Virus record (IMG/VR): IMGVR_UViG_3300027749_000119
Coordinates: 1 to 61,063 of that record
Source: a virus
DNA length: 61,063 nt
Reading direction: 5' to 3' (one strand)
The position numbers and the translations under genes are program-made. Positions 8,094-15,467 of this stretch are shown in pieces. Each line of letters begins with the position of its first letter. Positions within the stretch are counted from its first letter, which is position 1. The notes below the pieces were generated by a model. It saw only the letters and a program-made list of their open reading frames with translations. It had not been told where the DNA came from and did not search any database.

Positions 8094-8915
8094 ATGGTAC
8101 AGAACCCTTTACAGCAATTTTTTAGACAACCTAAAATTTACATCAAATTACCAAGTCAGGGTGTGTACTGTCAGCCCGGAACTATACAAGGAGACGTGGG
8201 TAACATGCCTGTGTATAGTTTAACAGGCATGGATGAAATTATTTTAAAAACTCCTGATGCTTTGCTATCCGGCGAAAGTTCAGTTAAAGTTATAGAAAGC
8301 TGTGTTCCAGGAATTAAAAACGGCTGGGACATGAGCATTTTAGACAGTCAGGTTATATTTGCTGCCATGCGCATTGCTACATTTGGTAATGAAATGGCTG
8401 TTACTAACACTTGTAGCAGTTGCAAAACTGAAAACGATTATGATTTAGATCTAAGTAAAATTATTGAACATTTTAGTTCAGTGGTCTACGACAGCAAAAT
8501 AGTTTTAAAAGAATTAATTATAAAATTACAACCATTAAACTATCGTCAAAGCACAGAGTTTAATTTGAAGAATTTTAGACTACAACAAAAGATTCGACAA
8601 ACAGAAACAATAGAAGATCAAGCTGAGCAACAGCAACTGATCAATAAACTGTTTGAAGAACTAAGTGTAATTCAAAATGAATTGTACAAAGCATGTGTTG
8701 AATCTGTAGAAGTCAATAATAAAGTTGTTACCGAACGTTCGTTTATTAACGAATGGCTAGACAACTGCGATAAAGAAGTATACGACAGTATCAAGAAACA
8801 TATTGAAGATAGCAGAGACAAATGGAAAGCACCTACATATCCTGTTAAATGTGACACTTGCGGTACTGAAGCTAAACTTTTTGTGGAATTAGATCAAAGT
8901 AATTTTTTCGACTAA
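8094..8915 (+). CDS. gp26: baseplate hub / tail assembly protein, gp26-like
   Basis: The 273 residues contain the N-terminal pattern of the T4 base plate protein family: IYIKLPSQGVY, then VYSLTGMDEIILKTPDALL and VKVIESCVPGI. A CSSC pair (about residue 116) and a CDTC pair (about residue 258) suggest one zinc site holding the ends of the domain together. The ATG at 8094 follows TGGAGA. In T4, gp26 is a minor hub component needed for baseplate hub assembly. The 3' end carries a T TTT TTC heptamer two codons before the stop, and the -1 frame stays open for 77 more codons (see next feature). The protein is therefore probably made in a short and a long form. Confidence 0.75.
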   Translation: MVQNPLQQFFRQPKIYIKLPSQGVYCQPGTIQGDVGNMPVYSLTGMDEIILKTPDALLSGESSVKVIESCVPGIKNGWDMSILDSQVIFAAMRIATFGNEMAVTNTCSSCKTENDYDLDLSKIIEHFSSVVYDSKIVLKELIIKLQPLNYRQSTEFNLKNFRLQQKIRQTETIEDQAEQQQLINKLFEELSVIQNELYKACVESVEVNNKVVTERSFINEWLDNCDKEVYDSIKKHIEDSRDKWKAPTYPVKCDTCGTEAKLFVELDQSNFFD

Positions 8916-8931
8916 GCCTAATCGGACTTAG
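8903..8931 (+). promoter_or_regulatory. candidate -1 ribosomal frameshift signal (slippery heptamer plus stem-loop)
   Basis: The gp26-like frame reads aaT TTT TTC GAC TAA. The heptamer T TTT TTC (8903-8909) has the X XXY YYZ form in the correct phase for -1 slippage. Directly after it, CTAAG (8912-8916) pairs with CTTAG (8927-8931), and two inner G-C pairs (8917-8918 with 8924-8925) extend the stem past a bulged A. The spacer is short (2 nt), so the outer pairs may open when the ribosome reaches the site. Confidence 0.6.
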
Positions 8932-9142
8932 TGGTCAAGAAATCCACGAAAGTTTGGTTAGGCTTGAAAAAGAAACAAAGATTTTTAAAGAAGATTTGTT
9001 TAGAATCTCGTGGTACATGCGTGGCGGAGTTACTGTAAACGATCTAATGGAGCGATACGGTTTCGAAGATCGTCAGATCATGTACGAGATTATTAAAGAA
9101 AACATCGAAGCAACTAAAGCTAGCCAAATGCCTTTGCTTTAA
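8909..9142 (+). CDS. -1-frame extension of the gp26-like protein (assembly chaperone tail)
   Basis: This frame is open from well inside the gp26-like gene to a TAA at 9142. From the slippage point it encodes 77 residues, giving a 349-residue fusion. The stretch before any possible start codon (RLSLIGLSGQEIHESLVRLE) already reads as a helix continuous with DLFRISWYMRGGVTVNDLM and the ending IIKENIEATKASQMPLL. The only start-like codon before the conserved part is a TTG at 8954 with no Shine-Dalgarno, so independent initiation looks poor. Small proteins of this kind follow gp26 in related phages and are often called gp51-like or hub assembly proteins. Alternative: a separate gene using the TTG (62 residues). 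Confidence 0.65.
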   Translation, partial: RLSLIGLSGQEIHESLVRLEKETKIFKEDLFRISWYMRGGVTVNDLMERYGFEDRQIMYEIIKENIEATKASQMPLL

Positions 9143-10344
9143 TCTGGCTTCCATCCTGGCGGTTTCAATGCTCGCTTGACAGGATTAGTAGGATCTTGTA
9201 TCATATTTTGATTATCGGGATCCACTACCCAGCCAGTTATATCCTGATTGTTACTGTGCCAGTTGTCATTGTAGTACATCTTACGGCCAGCAGCTGTTTT
9301 TCCAGTAGTTGGGTTAACAGGATTAGCTGATGTCCCAGGATCACTAGATGCTGCTATATCTTTTTGAGGATCAGTCTCACCGGTTGTTCCAGTTGGTGCT
9401 GCGGCTTTGTTGTATTCGCTATTAGGATTGTCAGCATTAGGAATTGAAGGACGTATTGCCTTTGGTACGTATTGTAATCCGTTATTAATAGTTTCGCCGA
9501 TTGTTTGAGCCAGTTCAGGAATGTTATCTGCTATTAATGCCGCAATATAGTTTGCATTATCTTTGTTGTTAATCCAAGATTTAATAGCAACGGCACCGCC
9601 TAACAATACTGTATTAAATCCAGGAATGTGTTTTGTTATTGTTCTTAAAAATGGGCCACCTGTTAGTGCATAAAAAGCTGTTGTGCCAGCAAGTACTGTT
9701 GCCCAACGAGCCAACATAATAGTGGCTTCTTGATTCAATACTGCATTGTATTCGTCTTCAGTCCATGCACCTGTATCTAGTTTAGTTTTTTTGTAACCAT
9801 CCATCTTGCTTACAAAATCTAAATAAGGCTGTATCAATTCCTTAATATTCCAACCCCACAATGCAGCCTTTACAGATTTAGTAATTACGCCCCAAGCTGA
9901 AATCTTTTCCAAACCAAGACCTAAGCTACCAATTTTCATTTGAGCAGTAGCTGTTGCTTTTTTAATAACAGCCGCATCTAATTGTTCTGCTTCCATGCCC
10001 AGACTATCAATAGCTTGTGCTCTAAGAGTTGTTTGATTAGGAACTGCTTTGCCAGCTTCTTTATACTCTCTTTCCAAATTCATCATTTCTCTACTGACTT
10101 TGGCATTATTTCTACGCAAATACTCAGTAGCAGCATCTGCGGCTTTCATGTTTTTGTTTTGGGCAAGTACAGCTATTTCATCAGCAATTTTATCTTCTAA
10201 AGCACCTGCAGCACCCCTAAGAGTCTTGATAGGACTTGAAATAAATTGTTTTCCTTTAGCCAAGGTACTGCCTAATTTCTCAATTCCTTGAGATATTGCA
10301 CCTTCATGAACTTTCTTTTCAACAATTATTTCGTAGACTTTCAT
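9139..10344 (-). CDS. probable internal head protein with capsid-targeting N-terminus
   Basis: The 401 residues begin MKVYEIIVEKKVHEG. This closely resembles the capsid-targeting sequence of T4 internal proteins and Alt (MKTYQEFIAE), with I-V-E at residues 7-9 as a match to the gp21 cleavage consensus. The middle is helical and charged, two hydrophobic stretches (about residues 210-265) could be membrane-active, and the last 90 residues are Pro/Thr/Asn-rich and low in complexity. The start at 10344 has AGGGA upstream and a GATAAATA late element 20 bases away, consistent with a virion protein. No enzymatic motif is visible. It ends overlapping, tail to tail, the frameshift extension on the other strand. 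Confidence 0.6.
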   Translation of the reverse strand: MKVYEIIVEKKVHEGAISQGIEKLGSTLAKGKQFISSPIKTLRGAAGALEDKIADEIAVLAQNKNMKAADAATEYLRRNNAKVSREMMNLEREYKEAGKAVPNQTTLRAQAIDSLGMEAEQLDAAVIKKATATAQMKIGSLGLGLEKISAWGVITKSVKAALWGWNIKELIQPYLDFVSKMDGYKKTKLDTGAWTEDEYNAVLNQEATIMLARWATVLAGTTAFYALTGGPFLRTITKHIPGFNTVLLGGAVAIKSWINNKDNANYIAALIADNIPELAQTIGETINNGLQYVPKAIRPSIPNADNPNSEYNKAAAPTGTTGETDPQKDIAASSDPGTSANPVNPTTGKTAAGRKMYYNDNWHSNNQDITGWVVDPDNQNMIQDPTNPVKRALKPPGWKPD

Positions 10345-10363
10345 TACTTTAATCCCTATAAGA

Positions 10364-10371
10364 TATTTATC
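10364..10371 (-). promoter_or_regulatory. late promoter GATAAATA for the internal head protein
   Basis: Minus-strand GATAAATA 20 bases upstream of the start at 10344. It is the same element and similar spacing as before the tail genes. Confidence 0.6.
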
Positions 10372-10613
10372 ATACTGTAAAGATGAACTACGTTCATCTG
10401 TTCTTCGCTTTCGCTCGAACTTTTTGTTTCTTTTTTAATTATTATCAAGTGCGAAGCACTGTTAATATTATCTAGATTGTTCAGTCACACTTTGCCCAGG
10501 CAGGGCAAAGAATAAAATAACATTATCTGAGTTGCACAATGTCACACTAGCGTTACTGCATTACTGTGGCGGTTGTCCGGTACCACGAGCAGAGTCTTTA
10601 TCACAACGGCGGC

Positions 10614-10676
10614 TTACAAATATACGCTAACATATTTGTAAACGTGGGTTTTTCACCCTCCTTTTGCCTTTTTTAC
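10614..10676 (+). terminator. terminator-like structure on plus strand inside the non-coding region
   Basis: A nine-pair stem TTACAAATA/TATTTGTAA (10614-10641) is followed by a second short stem GGGT/ACCC (10646-10658) and a pyrimidine-rich tail with CTTTTGCCTTTTTT. It could end a plus-strand RNA made from the first half of the non-coding block. The AT-rich stem makes this uncertain. Confidence 0.35.
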
Positions 10677-10818
10677 TATTTTTAAACAACCAAACAGCGG
10701 CATTTTGCTATCATCGTCCTGTTAAGGATAGTGGTTGAGTACTCACAACGGCGAGAGATTTCCGTCCCTGCGACCCGAGGTCCAGGTATAGAGCGCACGA
10801 AATTAGCCTGCGCCAGCT

Positions 10819-11256
10819 TTAACCGTTTAATTGTTTGCCTTTAATGTGGGAACCGTGTACCCGAACCTGTATGTGCCCGTTATAATAGTCGTCAGATTCT
10901 AAAACTCTACGACTAAATTGCTCTCTTGCCTCTATGTAACTGCATTCTGATTTGGATTTACAGTAATAAAGTATTTCTCTACGGAAGTTTTCGGTACCTA
11001 ACTGCGTAACATCTTTGCTAAGTTCAGGGCTAGAACCATAATATTCTTGCCAGTCGCTATCAATTTTGCTACGGATTTTCTTTTTTTTCTTTGTGCCGTT
11101 CTTTAACTTTAAAGTTTTGTAGGTCGTTTTACTAAATTTTGCTAATTTTTTGCCTATGTACATACGCCCGGTAATTGTATTTGTTATATTATAAACAAAC
11201 CCAACACAATCTTCGGGCAATTCTGTGATTAATTGATTTTCGTAGTACCAAGACAT
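10819..11256 (-). CDS. GIY-YIG family nuclease
   Basis: The 145 residues have the GIY-YIG module near the N-terminus: VGFVYNITNTITGRMYIGKK (about residues 18-37), where FVY stands in for GIY and YIG is intact. A Lys-rich insertion follows, then YYGSSPELSKDV and the helix SECSYIEAREQF with the conserved Glu. The C-terminus (HGSHIKGK) is basic. Free-standing GIY-YIG proteins of this size are common in T4-like phages and may be homing endonucleases or repair nucleases. It is the last gene of the gp55-gp47-gp46 operon and directly borders the structured non-coding region, which would suit a mobile element. The GTG-to-ATG overlaps typical of the rest of the operon stop here (3-base gap upstream). 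Confidence 0.8.
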   Translation of the reverse strand: MSWYYENQLITELPEDCVGFVYNITNTITGRMYIGKKLAKFSKTTYKTLKLKNGTKKKKKIRSKIDSDWQEYYGSSPELSKDVTQLGTENFRREILYYCKSKSECSYIEAREQFSRRVLESDDYYNGHIQVRVHGSHIKGKQLNG

Positions 11257-11259
11257 ACA

Positions 11260-11538
11260 CTAGTTAGTGTTATCTGGATCCTCCGACTGTGCCTTTTGAT
11301 TTTCTTTCTTTGCTGCCTTGTCTTTGTCCAGCCACATTCTATATTGTTGAACATGCCCTCTACGTTCTTTTGCTATAATTCTAATCTGTGCCAACCAGTA
11401 GCGCATGTTTTCGCCTGCTCGTCTTGAGCCTCTTGATTGCCAATTTTGATTTGCCTTGAAATATTCTCTAAAAGCCAGCATGAGTCTTTCATGAGATTCC
11501 TCATTTTGTTCTGGACTCGGCTCTACATGCTTAGACAT
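11260..11538 (-). CDS. conserved small protein, unknown function
   Basis: 92 residues, helical and highly charged, with the core HERLMLAFREYFKANQNW followed by RRAGENMRYWLAQIRIIAKE. The basic, Arg/Trp/Tyr-rich middle would suit nucleic-acid binding, but no named domain is recognised. The start (11538) overlaps the end of the preceding gene by eight bases and has AAGG upstream, so it is translated as part of the gp46/gp47 operon. Confidence 0.7.
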   Translation of the reverse strand: MSKHVEPSPEQNEESHERLMLAFREYFKANQNWQSRGSRRAGENMRYWLAQIRIIAKERRGHVQQYRMWLDKDKAAKKENQKAQSEDPDNTN

Positions 11539-11767
11539 TTGGACCTTTTATCTTCTCCAACAGTTGATAATGTTCATATTTTTTAACATATTCTGATTCT
11601 TGGTCATAAGTTGCACACTGATTTAAGGCCTGTTCACACGCCCATTTTAACAAATACAAGTCTTTTTTACAATCCCATTGACTATTTGTATTGCGTCTAG
11701 GACTGTTTACTTCAGTTTTTATACGTTTTATAAGCTCAATGGCTTGACCAGTGGACCATTCCTTCAC
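11531..11767 (-). CDS. small operon protein, unknown function (GTG start)
   Basis: 78 residues beginning at a GTG (11767) that overlaps the TGA of gp46 by four bases, a classic coupling arrangement. The sequence is helical and charged (TGQAIELIKRIKTEVNS, LYLLKWACEQALNQ), with three cysteines not arranged as a zinc motif. Function cannot be inferred beyond co-expression with the recombination nuclease. Confidence 0.65.
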   Translation of the reverse strand: MKEWSTGQAIELIKRIKTEVNSPRRNTNSQWDCKKDLYLLKWACEQALNQCATYDQESEYVKKYEHYQLLEKIKGPNV

Positions 11768-13545
11768 TCATTGACCTCTAAATCATTTGCATAACTGGTG
11801 TAACCGTTTTCTTTAATAACTTTTAGCACATTGTTTACACGACCAATTAGTTCATCCTTGTGACTGATTAAGAAAATATTCTTTTTACGTTCACGCGACA
11901 TCTTTTTAAGTACAGCTAATGCGCCTTCAACGCCTGATGCATCAAGTCCGTTGTCAATAAGCTCATCGACAAACAGTAAATTAATCTGCTGATACAAACT
12001 TTCCCATACATCTCTAAACGACCAAGACAGGCCTAGAATCAAACGATTACGTTCGCCACGCGACAAGTTGTCAAAGTCTAAGTCTTGCCCAAGCTGTGTA
12101 ATTTCCACAGTTAAATCGTTTTTAAATACAACAGTATGCGGTAAGCCCATCTTGTCTAGATAGTAAGTAAGACGATTGTTTAAGTAGGCTAGATTTTGAT
12201 CTATAATCTTCTTGCGAATAAAGCTGTCTTTACTTGTAAGTAGTTTAAGCAAGAACTCTTGATGTTCTTTTAATGTATTAAGTGTGTTTACATTATCCCA
12301 AGATATTTCTTGCATAGCGGTATTGGTCAATTCATCAATTTGATCTTGATAAGGATCGCTTTCGCCAGCTTTAATTTGTAATTGTGTTTCAAGTGTCTTG
12401 AGATTGTTCTGATGTTTAAGTGCTTGCTCTATTGTATCGTAATAAGTTTCTGGGCGACTAGCAACTTCGCCTGTACCGGCAATCTCAGTTGTAATTTTAG
12501 TAAGATCCTTACCGACTTTATCAAAATACATGACAGCTTCATCAGCATTAGCCTGTGCTTGCTTGCTCATTTCTTCATGCTTATGGTCATGTAGTTCTTG
12601 TTCACAAGCGTGACACTTTTTATCCTGCAACTTAGCAAGCTCGTCAGCGTATTTTTTTACGCTTCGCTCCGCTTGCGCTATCGCGCTTTCGAGTGTTGCC
12701 CTCTCTTTGTTTAGACTCTTTAATTTTCTGTTTCGTTCTTCGTAATCTTTTAACTCGGCATGTTTAATTAATTCGCTATCAATGTCTACATTCTCAAGTT
12801 CGACAATAGCACGGCCTATTTTTTCTAGTTCTTGTGTATGCTGATTATTCCAAGCACTTTGTCTAGTTAAAATACCATCAATACTTTTTTGAATATTTTC
12901 ATTAGATCGTTTAATTGCTTCTATATTTGCAGATTCTTGTATGATTGTATCTTTAGTCTGACGAATTTGTTCTTTAAGAGCTTCTGCTTTTTCACTCAGT
13001 AGAGTAATGCCAAGTAATTGTTCAATAATAACTCGTTGATCATTAGCCCGCATACTAAGAAACGGTTCTGTATAAGTGTTTAATGCCACAATATGTTTAA
13101 ACATATCGTGACTCATACCTAGCAAATCATCTAGATCTTTTTGCGTTTCACGCATGTCGCCTTGTGCGTCATCTGTTTCTTCTGTTTCTTGTGCTAGATT
13201 ATTAACAAAGAATTGCAATACATTTGGCTTGCGTCCTCGCTCAATACGATAATCAATGCCGTCTTTTTCAAATGCTAGTGTAACTAACATGTTCTTATTG
13301 TTAATCTTATTAATAAGATTATCTTTTTTAATGTTAGTTAACGCATTACCAAACAATGCATAGCTAAGGGCATTTACAATAGTTGTTTTGCCCGTTCCAT
13401 TGCGCGAACCGCTGTCATCTCCGCCTTGATCTAGATTTTCACCTAGGACAAGAGTTAAATTTTCTTGTGCAAAATTTACAGCCTGGGTTTGATTGCCCAC
13501 GCTCATAAAATTTTTAACTGTTAATTCTTTAATTTTAATTGTCAT
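11764..13545 (-). CDS. gp46: recombination endonuclease subunit gp46 (Rad50/SbcC-like ATPase)
   Basis: Works with gp47 to resect DNA ends for recombination-dependent replication and host DNA breakdown. The N-terminus has the KNFMSVGNQ strand and an ATP-binding P-loop GSRNGTGKTT (residues 46-55). Long coiled-coil arms flank a zinc hook CHAC (Cys311 and Cys314). The C-terminus has the ABC signature LSRGERNRL, Walker B INLLFVDELIDNGLD and a D-loop/H-switch region (FLISHKDEL). The 593 residues are close to T4 gp46 (560). The ATG overlaps the gp47 stop by four bases. All motifs expected for an active enzyme are visible. Confidence 0.96.
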   Translation of the reverse strand: MTIKIKELTVKNFMSVGNQTQAVNFAQENLTLVLGENLDQGGDDSGSRNGTGKTTIVNALSYALFGNALTNIKKDNLINKINNKNMLVTLAFEKDGIDYRIERGRKPNVLQFFVNNLAQETEETDDAQGDMRETQKDLDDLLGMSHDMFKHIVALNTYTEPFLSMRANDQRVIIEQLLGITLLSEKAEALKEQIRQTKDTIIQESANIEAIKRSNENIQKSIDGILTRQSAWNNQHTQELEKIGRAIVELENVDIDSELIKHAELKDYEERNRKLKSLNKERATLESAIAQAERSVKKYADELAKLQDKKCHACEQELHDHKHEEMSKQAQANADEAVMYFDKVGKDLTKITTEIAGTGEVASRPETYYDTIEQALKHQNNLKTLETQLQIKAGESDPYQDQIDELTNTAMQEISWDNVNTLNTLKEHQEFLLKLLTSKDSFIRKKIIDQNLAYLNNRLTYYLDKMGLPHTVVFKNDLTVEITQLGQDLDFDNLSRGERNRLILGLSWSFRDVWESLYQQINLLFVDELIDNGLDASGVEGALAVLKKMSRERKKNIFLISHKDELIGRVNNVLKVIKENGYTSYANDLEVNE

Positions 13546-14555
13546 AGGCTATTATAAATGGCTAATAATGTATTTTTATCAAATTGATCTGAATCAATAC
13601 TTATAATTTGGTTGCTAACAATTTGATCTACACTTTCAAATGCTTGTATATCAATGTTTGTATTGATTTCTGTTTCTTTCTTTTCTGCAATAAGTGTAAG
13701 TTCGCGGATGTCGTAATCAGCCATGAACTTTTCTTTAATAAAACTTGCTTCTTCGTAAGTAATATCAATGTCTAGTGTAACACGTAGATGTTGCTTGGGT
13801 TTAATAACTGTGTCTGCTTCATCGATCAGCTGACTTAGTTTAATAGTTCTAAATGTAGGTTGAGCTGGCCAGCTGTGATATTCAGGTTGCCCGCCCCATT
13901 CTAAAATCATCATGCCACGTTCATCGTCCCATGCATCCGCATAGTTGTGGGGAAAGGCATTGCCAATATAAACCATGTTCTTTTGTTGCTGACGTTTGTG
14001 AAAGTGTCCACTAAATCCTAATTCATAGTTTTTAAAACTGCTAAGTTGAATTTCTCCGTGATCTGGCATTTGAATCATTGCATTCATAAAGAAACTGGGT
14101 AATTCAAAGTGACCAAAGATATACTTGCCACCTTTTTTGCCTACAGCTTTCCATTCTTCTCCAACCAACCACGGACAAAGGGTAACATCTCCAATAGTAG
14201 TAGGCTCGTGTACGACAGTGACGCCAGGAATATATTTTCCAAACTCCACAGAGTGTATGTCCCGTTTGTCCTTATAATACAAATCATGATTACCAGGAAA
14301 GAAAAAGAACTGATCAAACGCCTGCCCCAACTTTTCCAGGGCCCTAAGGCTATAATCCATTGTAGTAATGTTAAGGCTATTGCGGTTATGATGCCAATCG
14401 CCCATAAAGATACCTGTATCACAACCTTCCTCCTTTGCTTTAGCAATATACCAATCTACAAAATCTTCACAGTCTTGGTTATGTGTGTTACTATTAGACT
14501 TTAATCCAAAGTGTATATCTGTAAAACAAGCAACTTTTTTAAATAAATTTGTCAT
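13542..14555 (-). CDS. gp47: recombination endonuclease subunit gp47 (Mre11/SbcD-like)
   Basis: Metallophosphoesterase nuclease partner of gp46. The five phosphoesterase motifs are visible: FTDIHFG (Asp13, His15), FMGDWHHNR (Asp53), PGNHD (Asn89-His90-Asp91), FGHFE (His149) and GFSGHFH (His184, His186), which together bind two Mn ions. The length of 337 residues matches T4 gp47 (339). The start overlaps the gp55 stop by four bases, so gp55, gp47 and gp46 are made from one coupled message. Confidence 0.96.
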   Translation of the reverse strand: MTNLFKKVACFTDIHFGLKSNSNTHNQDCEDFVDWYIAKAKEEGCDTGIFMGDWHHNRNSLNITTMDYSLRALEKLGQAFDQFFFFPGNHDLYYKDKRDIHSVEFGKYIPGVTVVHEPTTIGDVTLCPWLVGEEWKAVGKKGGKYIFGHFELPSFFMNAMIQMPDHGEIQLSSFKNYELGFSGHFHKRQQQKNMVYIGNAFPHNYADAWDDERGMMILEWGGQPEYHSWPAQPTFRTIKLSQLIDEADTVIKPKQHLRVTLDIDITYEEASFIKEKFMADYDIRELTLIAEKKETEINTNIDIQAFESVDQIVSNQIISIDSDQFDKNTLLAIYNSL

Positions 14556-15385
14556 TCGGCACCTTCGTCGAATCGCTTAACAGCGGCTGCATGCTCCCCT
14601 GAACCGGTTCTGCTATAACTTGGATTCATACCATTAATTTCTAAAATGTCATCTCGAATATTTTGATTGCGTTTTTCTGTATTGATAACACGAACAAAAC
14701 TATTTGTAACAGCTGCGGTAAAATAAGCAAACGGATTATCGCTTTTAGACTCATCAAATTGTAGACCAATTTGTGTTAATTGCAAAATAGCCATGCCTTT
14801 CATTTCGTCGTTATAGGTATAACCCCGAACATTACCTCGTGTAGCATATCGTTCGCATAGTTTGATCATCATCTTAGCCAGTGTATTTGATATAGATCCA
14901 GCATCTTTGTCAAAATGACCCTTTTCTAGATCACCCTTCCAGTGACTTTTTCCAACACATATTAAGTTTTCTGGCGCATCGTCATCAAATTTCCAATGCT
15001 GGAACGGAGGAAAGTTCACTTTGTCTCTATGATCTGCAAGACTTTTTGGATTCTTTTTACGAGTTCCGTTTAAAGGAATATGATCAAATGTCATAATCCT
15101 AAAAACAACATCTGTTTTGGCTATTTTTTTATAATCAACTTCACAATCTGCGATTTTAATTTTTTCGCCAAGCGATTTTCTCCGCTCAAATTCTTGCTGA
15201 CCCATGCGTTTAGCACGAACACGCTTGGCTTCAGCTATGCTTCTGATATTAATTTTATCCACACTAGGTAGAATTAGATCATATTGGTGATATTCTGGTT
15301 TTGTAAAACTACAATATGATGTTTTACTTCTGTGTATTTCTAACAACATATCTTTGTTGTTTAAATAGTTAACTTTTACTGTCAT
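14552..15385 (-). CDS. gp55: late-transcription sigma factor gp55
   Basis: Directs host RNA polymerase to phage late promoters. The C-terminal half carries the family's sigma region 2-like core: LAKMMIKLCERYATRGNV, then YTYNDEMKGMAILQLTQIGL, QFDESKSDNPFAYFT and VRVINTEKRNQNIRDD. The 277 residues exceed T4 gp55 (185) because of a longer N-terminal part (about residues 1-160) containing a basic segment and a KWKGDLEKGHFDKDAG-like loop of unknown role. It is the first gene of its operon, behind a host-type promoter at 15408-15436. This fits early expression of the factor that later activates the ATAAATA promoters found across this window. Confidence 0.93.
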   Translation of the reverse strand: MTVKVNYLNNKDMLLEIHRSKTSYCSFTKPEYHQYDLILPSVDKINIRSIAEAKRVRAKRMGQQEFERRKSLGEKIKIADCEVDYKKIAKTDVVFRIMTFDHIPLNGTRKKNPKSLADHRDKVNFPPFQHWKFDDDAPENLICVGKSHWKGDLEKGHFDKDAGSISNTLAKMMIKLCERYATRGNVRGYTYNDEMKGMAILQLTQIGLQFDESKSDNPFAYFTAAVTNSFVRVINTEKRNQNIRDDILEINGMNPSYSRTGSGEHAAAVKRFDEGAE

Positions 15386-15407
15386 CCTGAGAGCCCTCTT
15401 ATATGTA

Positions 15408-15436
15408 ATTATAAACTACGTACATAATAAAGTCAA
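15408..15436 (-). promoter_or_regulatory. sigma-70-type early promoter for the gp55-gp47-gp46 operon
   Basis: On the minus strand TTGACT (15436-15431) and TATAAT (15413-15408) are separated by exactly 17 bases, 23 bases upstream of the gp55 ATG. The -10 is a perfect consensus and the -35 has one mismatch. The outer edge of the -35 touches the late element of the divergent tail operon. Confidence 0.8.
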
Positions 15437-15443
15437 ATAAATA
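15436..15443 (+). promoter_or_regulatory. late promoter AATAAATA for the tail/baseplate operon
   Basis: AATAAATA lies 25 bases upstream of the gp54 ATG and shares the ATAAATA core seen before other virion genes. It overlaps the last base of the divergent gp55 promoter. Confidence 0.6.
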
Positions 15444-15467
15444 GAGTATCAAAAGGAAAGAAACACT

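Larger units (their letters stand above)
10345..10818. other. 474-nt non-coding region rich in perfect hairpins; candidate structured RNA
   Basis: No convincing gene is present. The 3' half is visibly more GC-rich than the neighbouring genes. Hairpins: 10381-10399 (8 bp, loop TAC), 10448-10460 (5 bp, loop GAA), 10490-10510 (8 bp, CTTTGCCC/GGGCAAAG), 10566-10586 (GTGG and CGG arms with a TTGT loop), 10614-10641 (9 bp), 10646-10658 (GGGT/ACCC, followed by T-runs), 10772-10782 (GACC/GGTC) and 10793-10813 (GCGCA/TGCGC). An 11-base direct repeat, TCACAACGGCG, occurs at 10601 and 10743. I could not fold it into a tRNA, tmRNA or group I intron core. It lies between the GIY-YIG nuclease and the internal protein gene. 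Possible roles are a phage non-coding RNA or a remnant of a mobile intron. Confidence 0.5.

Noticed and set aside
10345-10818. Group I intron core
   Set aside because: I could not find the P7/P3 core elements, and the block does not interrupt a gene.
10700-10820. Possible tRNA or tmRNA in the GC-richer part of the non-coding region
   Set aside because: No T-loop (GGTTCRA) or full cloverleaf could be drawn on either strand; only short stems fit.
13542-15385. Overlapping plus-strand frames (for example 14109-14504) opposite gp47
   Set aside because: The minus-strand genes have complete catalytic motifs; the plus-strand frames have none and lack start signals.
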